From positions 7,243,501-7,307,500 of the forward strand of contig NC_065535.1 of assembly GCF_932294415.1 (NCBI RefSeq): 64,000 nucleotides of DNA. Reading direction: 5' to 3'. This DNA is from Quercus robur. Taxonomy: Eukaryota > Streptophyta > Magnoliopsida > Fagales > Fagaceae. Below, one piece after another: positions 34,513-47,200 of the stretch. The position numbers were made by a program, and so were the translations under genes. Every line of letters begins with the position of its first letter. Position 1 is the stretch's first letter. The notes below the pieces were generated by a model, which was given only the letters and a program-made list of their open reading frames with translations, was not told where the DNA came from and did not search any database.

Positions 34513-37500
34513 CTACACGCGTTTCAGGGGACAAGTGCAACAGTGGAGTACTGTTCAGTACTGTTTGGCCGTGTTTTTTTGACATTTCTGTCCATGGACC
34601 CGTGCACTGTTCATGAACCTACAAATTTCATTTTTTATCAATTTTTTCATTAAAAAGGTCTCACAGTACTATTCACACATTTAAAAATTATTTTGCTACA
34701 GTGTTTTCAGTTTTCAGTTTTCAGTTTCAGCAAAATAAGTTCTATCCAAACAAACCCTGAATGATTTGGGTGTAATTTTATGACTTGCAAAATAGGCCTT
34801 TGGGAATGGTGGAAAGAAAAGGAAGAAGAAGATGGGAAGAAAATGAAAAGGAGATGAGAAGAAGACGTGGGAAAAAGAGGAAGAAGAGGAAGTGTTCGGA
34901 ATGTGTGTGGTTGTGGGAATGGCTGTGCCGTGAACAAAAAATTAAAAGTACTGTTATTGTCAGGAAAAGTAGAAACTTTACCACTTTTTTCAATATTTAA
35001 AAAAAGGGGAAATTACACTTTATCACCCTAAACTATACCTCAGATTACACTTTGCATCCTAAACTTTTCGGATGCATATTTTGCACCCTAAATTATGACA
35101 TCTGTTACACTTTGCACCTTGGACTTAAATTTTCTGTTATATTGGACGGAAATCTCAACCTCATGAGTTTGCATGTGACTCTTGCTTAAGTGAAACATGG
35201 GTCAAAGACCCAAATGCCCTTCTTCCAACCCAACAACAAGCCACTTTCTCTCTCTAAACTCTTCCACTGTTTTTGGCCACACACAGTTACAGCCACCAAT
35301 TTACGGGCATGAGATCCGCAATCAGAACCCACACATTGTTGGCCGTCTCACAATCAAAAACCAGATCAAAAACACAAATTCATAGGGATACAAAATCATA
35401 AACACAAATTCGGACCAACCCACACAAGATCCACAAACACAAACCTCATTCAATCTATCACCAAGATCTGACGTGAAAGTGAGAGAGAGAGAGGAGCTAA
35501 ATCATACACAACCAAAACCCAAACCGAATCTGAATCGGGAACCAAAAAAAACCCAAATCGGAGAGAGAGAGAGAGAGGAGCTAATCATACACAACCAAAA
35601 CCCAACCCAGATTTGAATTGGGACCTAAACAATCCTAAATCAGATATGAATTGCAACCAAAACAAAACCTAAATCGGAGCTAGCCACCATCACCCACTAC
35701 CATATGCGACCCAGCCACCGTACCACCCTCAAAGTCCGCTGATCTATGCATGCAAAAGACCCAAAACACCAAGTCACGTGTGAGAGAGCGGGACTGTCTG
35801 AGACCGTGATCTGTGTAAAAGAGTGAGGAGGTTCTTTTGAGTTTTGACTTGGAAGAGGGCATTTAGGTATTTTGACTTGCTGTTACTTAAATAATAGTCA
35901 TGTGCTAGTCACGTGATTGAGCTTTCCGTCCAATATAACAGAAAATTTAAGTCCGGGGTGCAAGTGTAACAGATGTCATAGTTTAGGGTGCAAAATGTGC
36001 ATCCGAAAAGTTTAGGGTGCAAAGTGTAATTTGAGGTATAGTTTAGAATGGTAAAATGTAATTTCCCCTTAAAAAAAAAAATACATACATACACATATCA
36101 AATAAATTTTTTTGCATTATGAGTACTAAAAACATATGTTTTCACACACTTTTTAAACTATAATTTTCATATTATTTTGAACAATAATATTTGAACATCA
36201 CTATCAAACAAGCTCCAAATCATGCCAAAAATAATAAGAAAAAGTAGATTTTTAAGAATTATTATTATTTATCATAATTACATTTTAAATACTTTTTTAT
36301 AATTAGATTTTTAAGACTTAAATCAAATCCTATTAAGACCAAATTAAGGGTAGGTAGTCCAATGCTACCCATCCTTATATATGAATGAATGTTGGTTCAC
36401 ACTTCTTCAGGTATATTTCTTACACACAATATCCAATAATTTCACATTTGACGTCCACCTTTTTAAGAATATCATATTCTACTCATGATTTTGATGATGT
36501 GTACGTAGTGTATATATTAGAGTGCGAGATACGCAATGCCTTTTCTTTAAGGGGATGAGGAAGATAGAATATAAAATTACATTGGTGGTCTCTGAAGTTT
36601 ATCTTGTGAGCATAATTAATCTCTTAAATTTCGAGTGAGTTTTATTAGTCCCTGAAGTTTAAAAAATGAACATTATTGGTCTTTCTGTTAACTTCCATTA
36701 GCTTTCTTACTTATATGTCTAATGTAACAATAACATGTCAACTTTTAAGTGATGGATCATATTTTTTATTAAAAAAAAAAATCACATGACCACCAACTTA
36801 CAATCTGAGTTGTCAAAAAAGTTTTAACAAATTAGACTTATTCTAATTCCCAAACAACTCAAATCCCTCTCGCCAGAACCTCAACCACGGCCTCCATTGC
36901 AATACCAACAACCAAGCCATAATTGTCGCAGACCTCATTTTGAAATCAAAATCTCACTCTAGTCTCCAGAAGGGGGCAAAAAATATTGACAAATCTCAAA
37001 CGTGTCAAGAAGAAAATTCTATTTAGGTGTTGACTCCAAATCTTAAATGTGTCTAGAAGAAAATTGCTTTGCTTATTTGTTTTATTTATTTTTACCAGCT
37101 ATTTGTAAAGATCTAGTTAGACTCTTTCGATTATGCATGCCTATGGAATCTAGAAACATTTTAAGCTTTTGTTTTTTCTCTTCATTTGAATGATTAGTGC
37201 TTAGTTTATATAAAGAACATTGGTTATTACATATGTGTAAGTTATGGATATTAATATTTGTTATAGTTCTCATCCAAAAAAAGAAAAAAAAAAATTGTTA
37301 CCACTAAAAATCATAACTCTTTTTTTTAATTAAATTTTTTTTTTATACAAATTAGAAATTCCACTTTAACCTAACTTAAGTGTATATGTGTGAATTTTTC
37401 TTCTTAAAACTTGAAATTCGGCCCTTACCTCCTTACCCCACAAGAATTTTGTACTTGTGGAGTAACCATTACGCTAAATGTGTGCGGTAGTACATTCTTA

Positions 37501-38904
37501 ACTTTTAAGTGTTTTTGATTATCTATGAGATCTTGTAGTTATGATCAACCTTACAGTGTCTATTTTTAAAAATATTCTTTTTGATTTTAGTTATATTTTT
37601 GGTGATTTTGATAGTTGTTATTAGTTTGTATAGCTTAAAATAAATATAAATTATGATTAATAAAATTGATTTAAATATATAGTAATTAAATTTCAAATAT
37701 TGATCATATCTATAATTTATAATCTATAATATTCATATAAAGTTGATGACATTAAACTTTTAGTTAATCTCATAATATTGTGTCATGTAAGCTTTGAGAT
37801 CTCATAAATTTTTACTTGTCATTATTCTCATACATAGTATATTATATGTTCTTTAAATAGTAAAATATATATCTGCATACACAAACATAATTTAATAAAT
37901 GTCTATTAATAATTATTATATTTATCAAATTTCATAATATATTTTTAAAATTGTATTATATTAATTTTTCTTGTGCATTGCACGAGTTACTAACAAGTGA
38001 TAGCATAATTTCTCAAAAATTGTTTTGTTGTATGGTAATTAGTACGTACTATTGTGTATCCACTTCCTAATTGCATGGGTCCTTGCTTCATAGCAATCAT
38101 GATCTCACAAGTTAAGCTAAAAAAACACAAGATTGTTTGGTGTCATGTGTCCATGTATGCGTCCTTGCTTCATAGCTTCATGATCTCAGAAGTTAAGCTA
38201 TAAAATACAAGATGCCAAGATTGTTTGCTTCAGAGCCTCATTCTAACCCCAAAAATAAACCAAAATGTACCTTGCAGATTATGATTGTAGGAGGCAGTGA
38301 CACTACCACAATTACCCTAACTTGGGCAATAGCGCTACTACTAAACAACCGCCATGTGTTGAAGATTGCACAAGATGAGCTTGATGTCCAAGTGGGAAAG
38401 GAAAGAATTGTAAACGAATCAGACCTTAGTAAGCTAGTCTATCTCCAAGCCATAGTTAAAGAGACATTACGTTTGTATCCCGCAGGTCGATTATCAGCAC
38501 CACGTGTATTTTCTGAGAATTGCATTATAGGTGGATACCATGTTCCAAAAGGAACTCGATTAATCACAAACCTTTGGAAAATCCAAACAGATCCACGCAT
38601 ATGGCTAGACCCATTAGAGTTCAAGCCCGAAAGATTTCTCACCACCCACAAGAATGTTGATGTTAGGAGTCAAAATTTCGAATTGCTCCCATTTGGAAGT
38701 GGCAGAAGAGCATGCCCTGGAATATCTTTTGCCCTTCAAATGGTTCCCTTAGCACTGGCTAGTTTTCTACACGTATATGATATCTCAATACCCTCAGATG
38801 CAAAGGTTGATATGACCGAGACAATTGGACTCACAAACCACAAAGCCACCCCACTTGAAGTTCTCATCAAACCTCGCCTACACCTTCCAAGCTTTATGGA
38901 TTAA
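32942..38904 (+). CDS. CYP82: Cytochrome P450, CYP82 family (G4)
   Basis: Exon 1 is 32942-33889 and exon 2 is 38278-38904 (donor GTACGT at 33890, acceptor CTTGCAG ending 38277, phase 0), giving 524 residues. Anchor at about residues 10-28, hinge [14 protein letters not shown], helix C WRELRK, I-helix GGSDTT, helix K KETLR, FKPERF and haem loop [10 protein letters not shown] are all present. The residue before the GGSDTT motif is Val, where the other copies have Ala. It is an expected ER-anchored monooxygenase with unknown substrate, and more diverged from G2/G3 than they are from each other. The 4388-bp intron is over four times that of G2 and full of transposon insertions, which may slow or alter splicing. 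Confidence 0.9.
34433..34758. mobile_element. MITE in the G4 intron with a 59-T run
   Basis: The left 'gggtttggatcca' and right 'tctatccaaacaaaccc' ends are loosely inverted. The body has 'cagtttcagcaaaataagt' and 'cactgttcatgaacc', shared with the G3 promoter element. A run of 59 T (34454-34512) sits near the left end; its length is likely unreliable. Confidence 0.6.
35006..36068. mobile_element. Mutator-like MITE in the G4 intron, 1063 bp
   Basis: Ends GGGGAAATTACACTTT and its reverse are inverted repeats of about 150 bp ('aaacttttcggatgcat' against 'atgcatccgaaaagttt'-like sequence, and 'gttatattggacgg' against 'ccgtccaatataac'). It is flanked by TTAAAAAAA on both sides (34997-35005 and 36069-36077), a 9-bp duplication. 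It has no transposase. Confidence 0.75.
36078..38277. other. Remainder of the G4 intron
   Basis: AT-rich. 36575-36720 holds a one-ended repeat ('attggtggtctctgaagttt', 'attagtccctgaagttt'). 38090-38200 has a short direct repeat around 'gtccttgcttcatagc' (38079 and 38161). No coding sequence except a few codons open before exon 2 (38212-38277), which are intron. Confidence 0.5.
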
Positions 38905-38949
38905 AGATTGTCTAGTAGAATTCATGTGTAGCCGTACATGTATGTCTGT

Positions 38950-39120
38950 GTGTTTGTTTGGCAAAGATTATTTTTGCCAACTTATTTTACTATTTAACTT
39001 ATTTTTGCTACAATTTATGGGTCTCACTGTACTTTTTGGTACTATTTTTTTAGTCCATTGTACTATTTCAACAATTTTTTTTTTTTAATTTCAGTATAAT
39101 AAGCAGATCCTAAACGGACC
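38950..39120. mobile_element. MITE-like element downstream of G4
   Basis: About 171 bp, with left 'tgtttgtttggcaaag' and right 'gatcctaaacggacc' ends and an AT-rich body ('caacttattttactatttaac'). It is related to 2751-2946 and 9216-9414. It lies within 50-220 bp of the G4 stop and may lie in the transcript's 3' UTR. Confidence 0.45.
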
Positions 39121-40156
39121 GTAAGAAATGTGGTTCGATCAAAATTTGACCTGATTTGTCTGTACTTTGTTGGTAGGTGTGCCAAATTGCAGGACACTAT
39201 GAGTTATTGTTGTAAATGGAAATAACAATGCCTAATTGGAGAATATGGTTATTTCTCCACCTTCATTATGTTCAGTTAGCTTTTCTTGCTAAAACGTGTG
39301 CTATGGCATTACTGATAAGTTTAATGTTGTTGAGTGAAAATAACCTAAACCCAAATAAGAGAAATTTGCAATCATTGATCATTTTTTTTAGATATGATGG
39401 GCTAAGATTTTAATGGAGAGTGTAATTATGAAATAGACTTTACGTTCAATTTAAAAATATATCTGAGAAAAATGATGAGTAAAATTGTGAAGTTTCAAAA
39501 ACTTATATGACGTAATATTACGAGAATAAATAAAAATAAAAATAATTGATTTATATATTATGTATTTGATTCACGACTTCCATGGTGAACATCACCTTTT
39601 GATGAAGATGTCGGCCTAGAAGCACTTGCACCTACTAGTACTATGTATATATGTTTTTGCAGTCTATTCCAAGTCTCCAACTATATAGATGGGGTGATTG
39701 GGATTTACCAATCAAGCATATGGTGAATTAGTGAAGAAAGAAAAATAAATAAATAAATAACGGGGAAAGAGATTGAAGAGAACCGGTGAAAAAGGAAGAA
39801 GAGAGTGGAAAGGGAGATAGAGATTGAGAATCGTTGGGATATAGAGATAGTGAAGAAAAAGGGAAGTGATAAAATTGAAGGGGGTGATGGTCTGTTGAAC
39901 GTGTGATGGGGATAAAGTGAGGAAAAATAGATGGGGAAGTGGGTTGTATTGAATGGTGGGAAATAAAGTGGGGGAAAAATAATTAAAAACAAAAAAGAGT
40001 AGAAGGAAAAGTATGTCAATTATAATGTATGTAATGGATATTTCTAAATACAATTTTTTATTTTTGAGATTTTATGTAATGAATGTCAATTATAATGAAT
40101 TTTTATTTTTATTTGTAAAATATATTTATAAAAAAAAATTAATTCTTTTTTGTTAC
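39121..40156. other. Intergenic; left part of duplicated segment
   Basis: 39121-39555 holds nothing recognised. 39560-40156 is the second copy of the segment at 25220-26130 and ends at the CACTA target TAT (40157-40159). Confidence 0.55.
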
Positions 40157-41593
40157 TATCACTAAAAAAACTGGCCTATTGCGACAGGCCAAAACTACCG
40201 CAAAAGCCCCAAAATGGCTGCTAAAGGTCCATTTGGCCTATTGTGGCAGTTCTAACCAACAGCCTTGCGGTGCCACAATAGCTCTATTGCAGCGGTAACA
40301 AAAAACGCCGCAATAGATCGCTCATTTAGCGACGGGTATTGAGCGCCGCTATAGGGTTTATTAAACAACAAATTCTACACACCTTTTAGCGACGTTTACA
40401 CCCGCCGCTATATGTGTGAGGCTTTAGCCGCTAGCGGACTATAAATGCTGCTATAGGTCTTTAATTATTTAATTATTTCATAATTATAGTCTTTCAACGG
40501 TGATTTTTGCCCACCACTATAGGTTTTTTTTTTTTTCCCGAGTTCTAAAATCACATTTATATTACAAAAAACGTGTAATAATTTTAGCTCCACTACCACA
40601 AATTTAACTAGAAAACACCACCTCAAAACTAACATTATATTAATTTGGTGGGAAGGAAATAGGGATGAAATAAAAATATACAACGGAAGGAATGACCAAA
40701 ATGAATATTGCTTTGATGGAGGCAAAGCCTACCATTATATTCCAATAACTTTTTTTTCCAACTCCATTGACTCACTTTTGTCATCAATTATGGAAGAAAG
40801 AATAGAAAGAGAAAAGACAGCCCAAAATATCACCATACAACTCATTATAGAATTCTTCAATCACAAAGCCATAGTAGAAAAGAACGTCATCAGTTGTGCC
40901 TTTTAAGTTAAACAGACATCATTATAGTAATCTATATGATGCCTGATAAGCATGAAAGCAATCCTCTAAATACCCCAGTGATTTCAATAATCATACAGTA
41001 GCATATCTATTTCTCTTTAAAAATATAAATGAAATGGAATAAAAAAAACATAAATCATTCTCATAGATTTAAAAAAAAAAAAAAAAAAAATCATAAATCA
41101 TTCTCATAGATCTTATGAACCGATCCATGCAATATCGAAAATGGGTCCCTTGCATAAAAATGAATCATGTAAACTAATCTAAAAATACATGTTATTACAG
41201 TATTAGTGCCACGGTACATAAAACGCAAGACTTATCTAGGATCTACTAACTTTTAGCCTTTAGGATCTACTAACTTTCTCATAATGCCACAGTATGAGAA
41301 AGCAATATATTTTAGAAATATCACAATTGTACTAACTTTTAGCTTTTTTGATCAAGCAGAAAGTACAAATTTCCAAGTTGGCATCCCATAAAGTAGACAC
41401 ATCTTGATTCTCAAAAAAAAAAAAAAAAAAAAGTAGACTCACCTTTTGCTCTCCTCAACATGATGCCCTGACTCCTTATTAAACTAAAAGGCAACAACAA
41501 AAAATACCATTTCCTTAATCTATATATTTTCCCACTTTAAACTACTACAGCAACCAACAAAGAAAAAACCCACATAAGAGATTGTATCATTTT

Positions 41594-42190
41594 TTATATT
41601 AGTACCATTTCTGGGGTTATATCTTTTGCAACAGCTCCAGGACTTACCACCACGCTTTAGAGCAAGAACTTGTCCTTGCATTGCATATCCGGCGGTACCT
41701 CCTTTTGAGCTTGCATTGTAACTGCATCATATATGAATTTCAAAGATAGAAACATAATATTGGTGACAACAATAATTCTAAAGCTGAAAATTAATAAAAG
41801 AGAAACTGTGACTAAGCATAAACTAATTAAAAAATAACATGTATTAAGCACAAAATTCAAGTATTTATTAGAAATAGACCTATAACATCACAGGAAGACC
41901 TGGGCATCACAATTTCAGTATTGGGTCTCACACAGTACTTCTTTGGATTTGGAGTCTTCACCTATATATCAAACAAACCCATATCCAAATTTTCACACAA
42001 ATCAATATTACAAAAACCCAGAACACAAATAACAAAAAAAAAAAAAAAAACCCACTTCAAAAACCACAAAAGGTGTTCAAAAAATTAGAAATTTGAAAGT
42101 GAATTATGAAGTAGTATTAGTGTAGTACCTTGAAAGCCACATAGTTATCGGTCTTATTGAACATTACAGCATTCACAGTAGATTCAGACT
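41594..42190 (-). pseudogene. VAP27-like: Captured VAP27-like (MSP domain) exons
   Basis: Three exons run right to left: about 42190-42129 (FNKTDNYVAFK), 41961-41880 (VKTPNPKKYCVRPNT...CDVI) and 41721-about 41594 (VTMQAQKEVPPDMQCKDK and SPGAVAKDITPEM). GT-AG borders and phases are kept, so the joined reading follows the MSP domain of plant VAMP-associated proteins, which tether ER to other membranes and to actin. The first exon before FNKTD (SESTVNAVM) departs from the family. A Gln codon in KFLLQ is now TAA (41655-41657), and the start, coiled coil and tail anchor are absent, so it encodes at most part of the domain. It is a transduplicated fragment within the CACTA. Confidence 0.85.
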
Positions 42191-42693
42191 AGCAGATGTG
42201 ATAAAGAAGTAAAAAAATACTCTGTTTCCCAATCCTTTCTTTTCTTTCCCTACTTTTTCTTTGAAACCGATTTGGAAAGCAATTGTCAAAAGGTCAAAAC
42301 CCAACACAATTTCTTTAGTTACCCTATTAGAGAGTCCCCATATTTCTAAAGAAGGAATGACAGAGACAAATTAATCAACAATATGTTAGAAAAATGATTA
42401 AGTGATTAAATTCAACCTTTTCTAACAACTTAAACTCTTGGAATAATTGGTAATTTATCATGGTATTAGATTTAAAAAGCATAAAATCAAATGTGTTGGC
42501 CCCATTTATTAAGGGGGAGATGGGTTCACAGTGAGGGTTAGGATAATCGGTAATCAAAATATAACCATGTTTTGTAACACAAAAATTTCAAAGGCTGAAA
42601 TTATGAATGAATGGATGTCCAATGTTTACTCCAGTATCAAACTAGTGGCCCTGTTATAGATTGAAATGATATTTTGAATTCTGATTAAAACTA

Positions 42694-42843
<150 letters not shown>

Positions 42844-43256
42844 TTAGTGAGGCTGCCCTCCTAAATAAGATTTAAAATTGCCAAGTGAGCAATCAGCAAG
42901 AGTGATGAATATCTTTTATGGGTTGTGGAAATCGACAAGGGTGACTTATTTCGACCTGAACACTTTTTCTTTGGCATGGTGACTTACCATATTTAGACAG
43001 TGTTCCGGACAGGTATGTTAATATTGTTAAACATATACATTTATACTTGTTATAATGTCTGTTTGCATGCTTAAAATTAAAAATCATCAATAGCAAAACA
43101 ATTTTCAAATTAATAACCATATATACTTACTATATAAAAATTACAATTAAATAGTTCTGTGCTAATCTTAGGTAAAGAAAATAGAATTTCTAAAAGAAAA
43201 ATGAGTTTTAGAGTTGACTAAACAAAAGCGTCCTCATTACTTTTGTGAAACATGCC

Positions 43257-43319
<63 letters not shown>

Positions 43320-43739
43320 TTTTAGCAGCCTAAGGACATGGTGAATTATGTATGAAAAATTCTTACTATTTATTGGGGAAAAAAATTGAAGTTAGATTAC
43401 AATGGTTCACTAGTATTTTGAACACTTAAATATTTATTTAATCAAACCCAATAATGCCAACTCATTAGAGAAGAGTGTTGTCCATTTAGGAATTAAGAAG
43501 TCTATGAACAGTAGAAATGCTTTGGATGGAATGCAGATTATTTGAAAGACACAACCAATTAGTGATATTAGTGATAGTAACATGAGACGACTACATCTCT
43601 TTCTAGGATTCTCGGTCCCTGCCATGATTTACTCATTCATATGAGTACTATTCTATTTGCCTATAGTACCTTTTCAAGTAGAATAATTAAAAATTGCAGT
43701 GAAGAAAGAAAATGCAAGAACCACTCTACCTTATCATTA

Positions 43740-44069
43740 GTTCATAGTAAATCCGCTTCAACTCCAATAGAGATGGTATATCAGCAGGAGCCTCTTCAAC
43801 AAGATTGTCACCTTATCGGGATCGAGTGTTGCTTCGGCGATCGGATCTTCGCAAATGGAGGACTTGGAGTGGATCGGTTTCTTTCGCTTGTGTTTCCATT
43901 TCTTGCGAATGGGATTGGGCTTGGGCTTGGGCTTGGATTGGACAACGACGCCGTTTTGGATTGGATCTAAGTTTGAGCGGTAGAAGTATAAGGATTCGTC
44001 TTATTCGAAAGACATGTTTTTGCTCAGAATCTCGAAAGACAATTTTCTATCGTCGGATCTTAGCGCCAT
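43740..44069 (-). pseudogene. Captured first-exon fragment, probable POD1/TAPT1-like
   Basis: From the ATG at 44069 leftward it reads MALRSDDRKLSFEILSKN, then after an in-frame TAA (about 44001-44003) FYRSNLDPIQNGVVV and a Lys-rich stretch (RKKWKHKRKK). This resembles the N-terminus of plant POD1, the TAPT1-type ER membrane protein, which begins with a similar RKLSFEIL segment and basic run. The identification is from memory. The transmembrane region is absent. Upstream (44070-44276) looks like 5' UTR. Confidence 0.5.
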
Positions 44070-44278
44070 GGCCACCGAGAAACAAAAAGAAAAAACAATT
44101 ATTATTGAATTAAAAAAGAGGATTGAGAAGAATTAAGATTTTGTGTACATGAGAATCAAAATATGGAAGATTTTGTGAAATTTTGGTATGAACGCGGAAG
44201 TTAGGGAATTTGGAGCTGTCTACTAGGACTATTGGGAGACCCAAAGAAATGAGTGAAGAGGGAGAGAGGGGATGGGTA

Positions 44279-47200
44279 GGGGTGTGCGCGGGTCGGATTG
44301 GGCAGATAAAGGTCAATATTTCTATCCAATCCGTCATTAGCGGTTTGGGAAAATTCCAATCCACCACCAACCCATCCGGCGGATTGGTTACAAATTTTGG
44401 CGGTTTCCACTCAGTAGGTTAGGCGGGTTAGGCGGGTTGGCATTAACAATGTTTTTTTTTTATTTTTTTTTATTTTTTATTTTTTAATTATCACAAACTA
44501 CAATTTGTTATTGATAATCTCAAAATATAACTAATGCACATAAAAAACTAAAGGTAGATTTCATTGAATAATCTCAATTCCAACACAAACATAGAGTCAA
44601 TGAAAAAAAGATATATCATCTCTAACAAAAGTAGGCTCTGCCTTACAACTTAGGAAATTTAAAAATAGTAGAATTAAATCAACAAACTCAAAGTCTTAAC
44701 ATTCCCAAAGTCACATCAAGGATTCAAAATAATAACATACCTACATAACAAATAAACTTCAAAATGGTATGCATGGTCTAAAAAGCCATAATGTAATCAA
44801 ATTAAACCCACTGAAAATAAACTCAATTCTAACAAAAGTTCTTCACAAAATAGACTTCATCAATCAACTTCAAGCTCGGTACCACTCCAAAAATTAAGTT
44901 GAACTCCTCCAAAGCAAGTAGCAACCTAATCAATCATCCACAACATAAGATAAAATTAGGAATGTTACTGTTATCTATATAAGATAATGAAAATTGCACA
45001 TAATCCTAAGTTGCTTTAAGTACAACAATGCCAAATATAATGATGCAATGGTAAATCCCTATGAGCTACATTGGCAACAAGCATTTGAACACTTGATTTT
45101 ACTCTGTTATTGTTCATGTTATCATTTATAATGTAATCAATCTAATCAAGTTTAAGCAAATGAAGATAGAGAATGGATATTACCTGCCTAAGCCAAGTTC
45201 CTCAAAATCAACTAAATCAATTCTCCACATCTTTTATATTTAAAGCAGCAAATTCTAAAATAAAAAATATTACATATAATAAACATGTTACTGCAATTAA
45301 TCAAAAATAACTAAATTAAAGTATCCATGAACCAACTTCAACAAATAATTAAAAAAAAAATGTTAACTGACTCAATTTCTTCATATTTTTCTATGTCATC
45401 CATAGCCTCTCGAAGGTTGATTGGAATTGGTGAAGACCGCAACCAATTCTGTCCACAAATAAGAGCCTCCACCATCTTTGGAGTTAAAGAACTTCGAAAT
45501 GGATCAAGTACACGTCTACCAGTACTAAAAGCTGACTCAGAGGCCACTGTGGAGATTGGAACAGCCAAGACATCTCATGCTATTTGAGAGAGAATCTGAT
45601 ACTTATGGCTATTAAGCTTCCACCATGCCAAAATATCAAATTCAGCATTGCCTAGACCCTCACAATTTTCTGTCAGAAACCTATCCACTTCAGATTTATT
45701 CTCCAAACTTTCTGCCTCCTCCAACTGTTTCTTATATTGAAAGGCAAATGACTTGCTATCATCTTCCTCCTCATCATCAACATCCATCTCTTCAAAAGTT
45801 TGACTTACACTAGGTTTTGCAATATTAGCACTAGTATCCTTTTGAAGATAGTGCTCATATAATTTTTTTAATTTTGCCTCCACCATTGCTGTTAGTTCTT
45901 CTGCCTTGGATTTCTCATAAACTTGTTTAAAGGAAAACATGATATATCTCAATTTATAACGAGGGTCTAGCATAACGGCAACGTACAACAAAAAATTGAT
46001 ATTTTTAATATTCTCCCAATATTTGTCATATTTCTTTCTCATGCTAGCAGCCATATTCTTTAACATATTATCCTCACTTCTACTTAAAGTCAACAATTTA
46101 GATTGCACTGACACAAGTTCATGGAAAAATGCATTAGATGTGACATATAAAGAGCCTGAAAATCGCAAAGTCACCTTATAAAAAAGTTTTAGAAATTGCA
46201 CAAAGATTCTAGCCTTTCCCCAATCAAGCACATTAGGAGGCCCAATATTCTTTCTCCCCCTCCCTTTTCCTCTCCCATTATCATCCTCAACCCCAACCTC
46301 ATTCTCATCATCATTGAAATATGAGTCAAATTGTGAGTCTTCCTCTTGTAACCGTTCAAAAGCATTTTGGAACTTTACAGCTACCTCCAACATCATATAG
46401 GTTGAATTCCACCTAGTTGGAAGATCTAGGCATACTAGACATTTACTAGGAATTTTTTCACGCTCTACACAATTCTTAAAAGTTTGAAGCCTAGATGAAG
46501 AAGACCTAACATATCTCATTGCATTTCTAATCTTAACAACTGATTCATTTTGATCTTTTAAGCCCCCACACACAATAAGATTAACAATATGTGCACAACA
46601 CCTCATATACAAAAACTCATTATCCAAAATGGTGGTCTTCCAATCCTTAGTTTTTCTTTTCAAATATTGTATGGCAATATCATTTGAACTTGCATTATCA
46701 AGTGTGATTGTAAATATCCTATCTATCCCCCACTCTTGCAAGCACTTCTCAATATGCTTACCAATTGTGACACCCTTGTGATTAGGAACAATACAAAAAT
46801 TTAAGATTCTTTTATGCAAGTTCCAATCATTATCAATCCAATGAGCAGTAAGACACATATAGTTAAGATTTTGAATTGATGTCCAAGTGTTAGTGGTTAG
46901 GCATACTCGTTGCTTTTGAAATGCTTTTTTCAATTTTTTCTTCTCTTCATAATAAAGATTCATACAATCACAAGCAACAGTGGTGCGACAAGGGATAGTG
47001 AACCTAGGTTCCAAAACCTCAACAAAAAACTTAAAGCCTTCCTTCTCTACATGCCTAAAAGGTAACTCATCAACAATTATCATCTTTGCTAGGGCATTCC
47101 TAGCAATTTTTTCACTAAACCCCACTGCTTTAAGAGTAGATTACCCTTCTTCTTTTTTAAGAAAACAAAGTGTCTTTTGTTTTTTGTCTACGACCTTATA

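Noticed and set aside
34425-34616. Frame with a long Phe run
   Set aside because: Translation of a T homopolymer inside a MITE.
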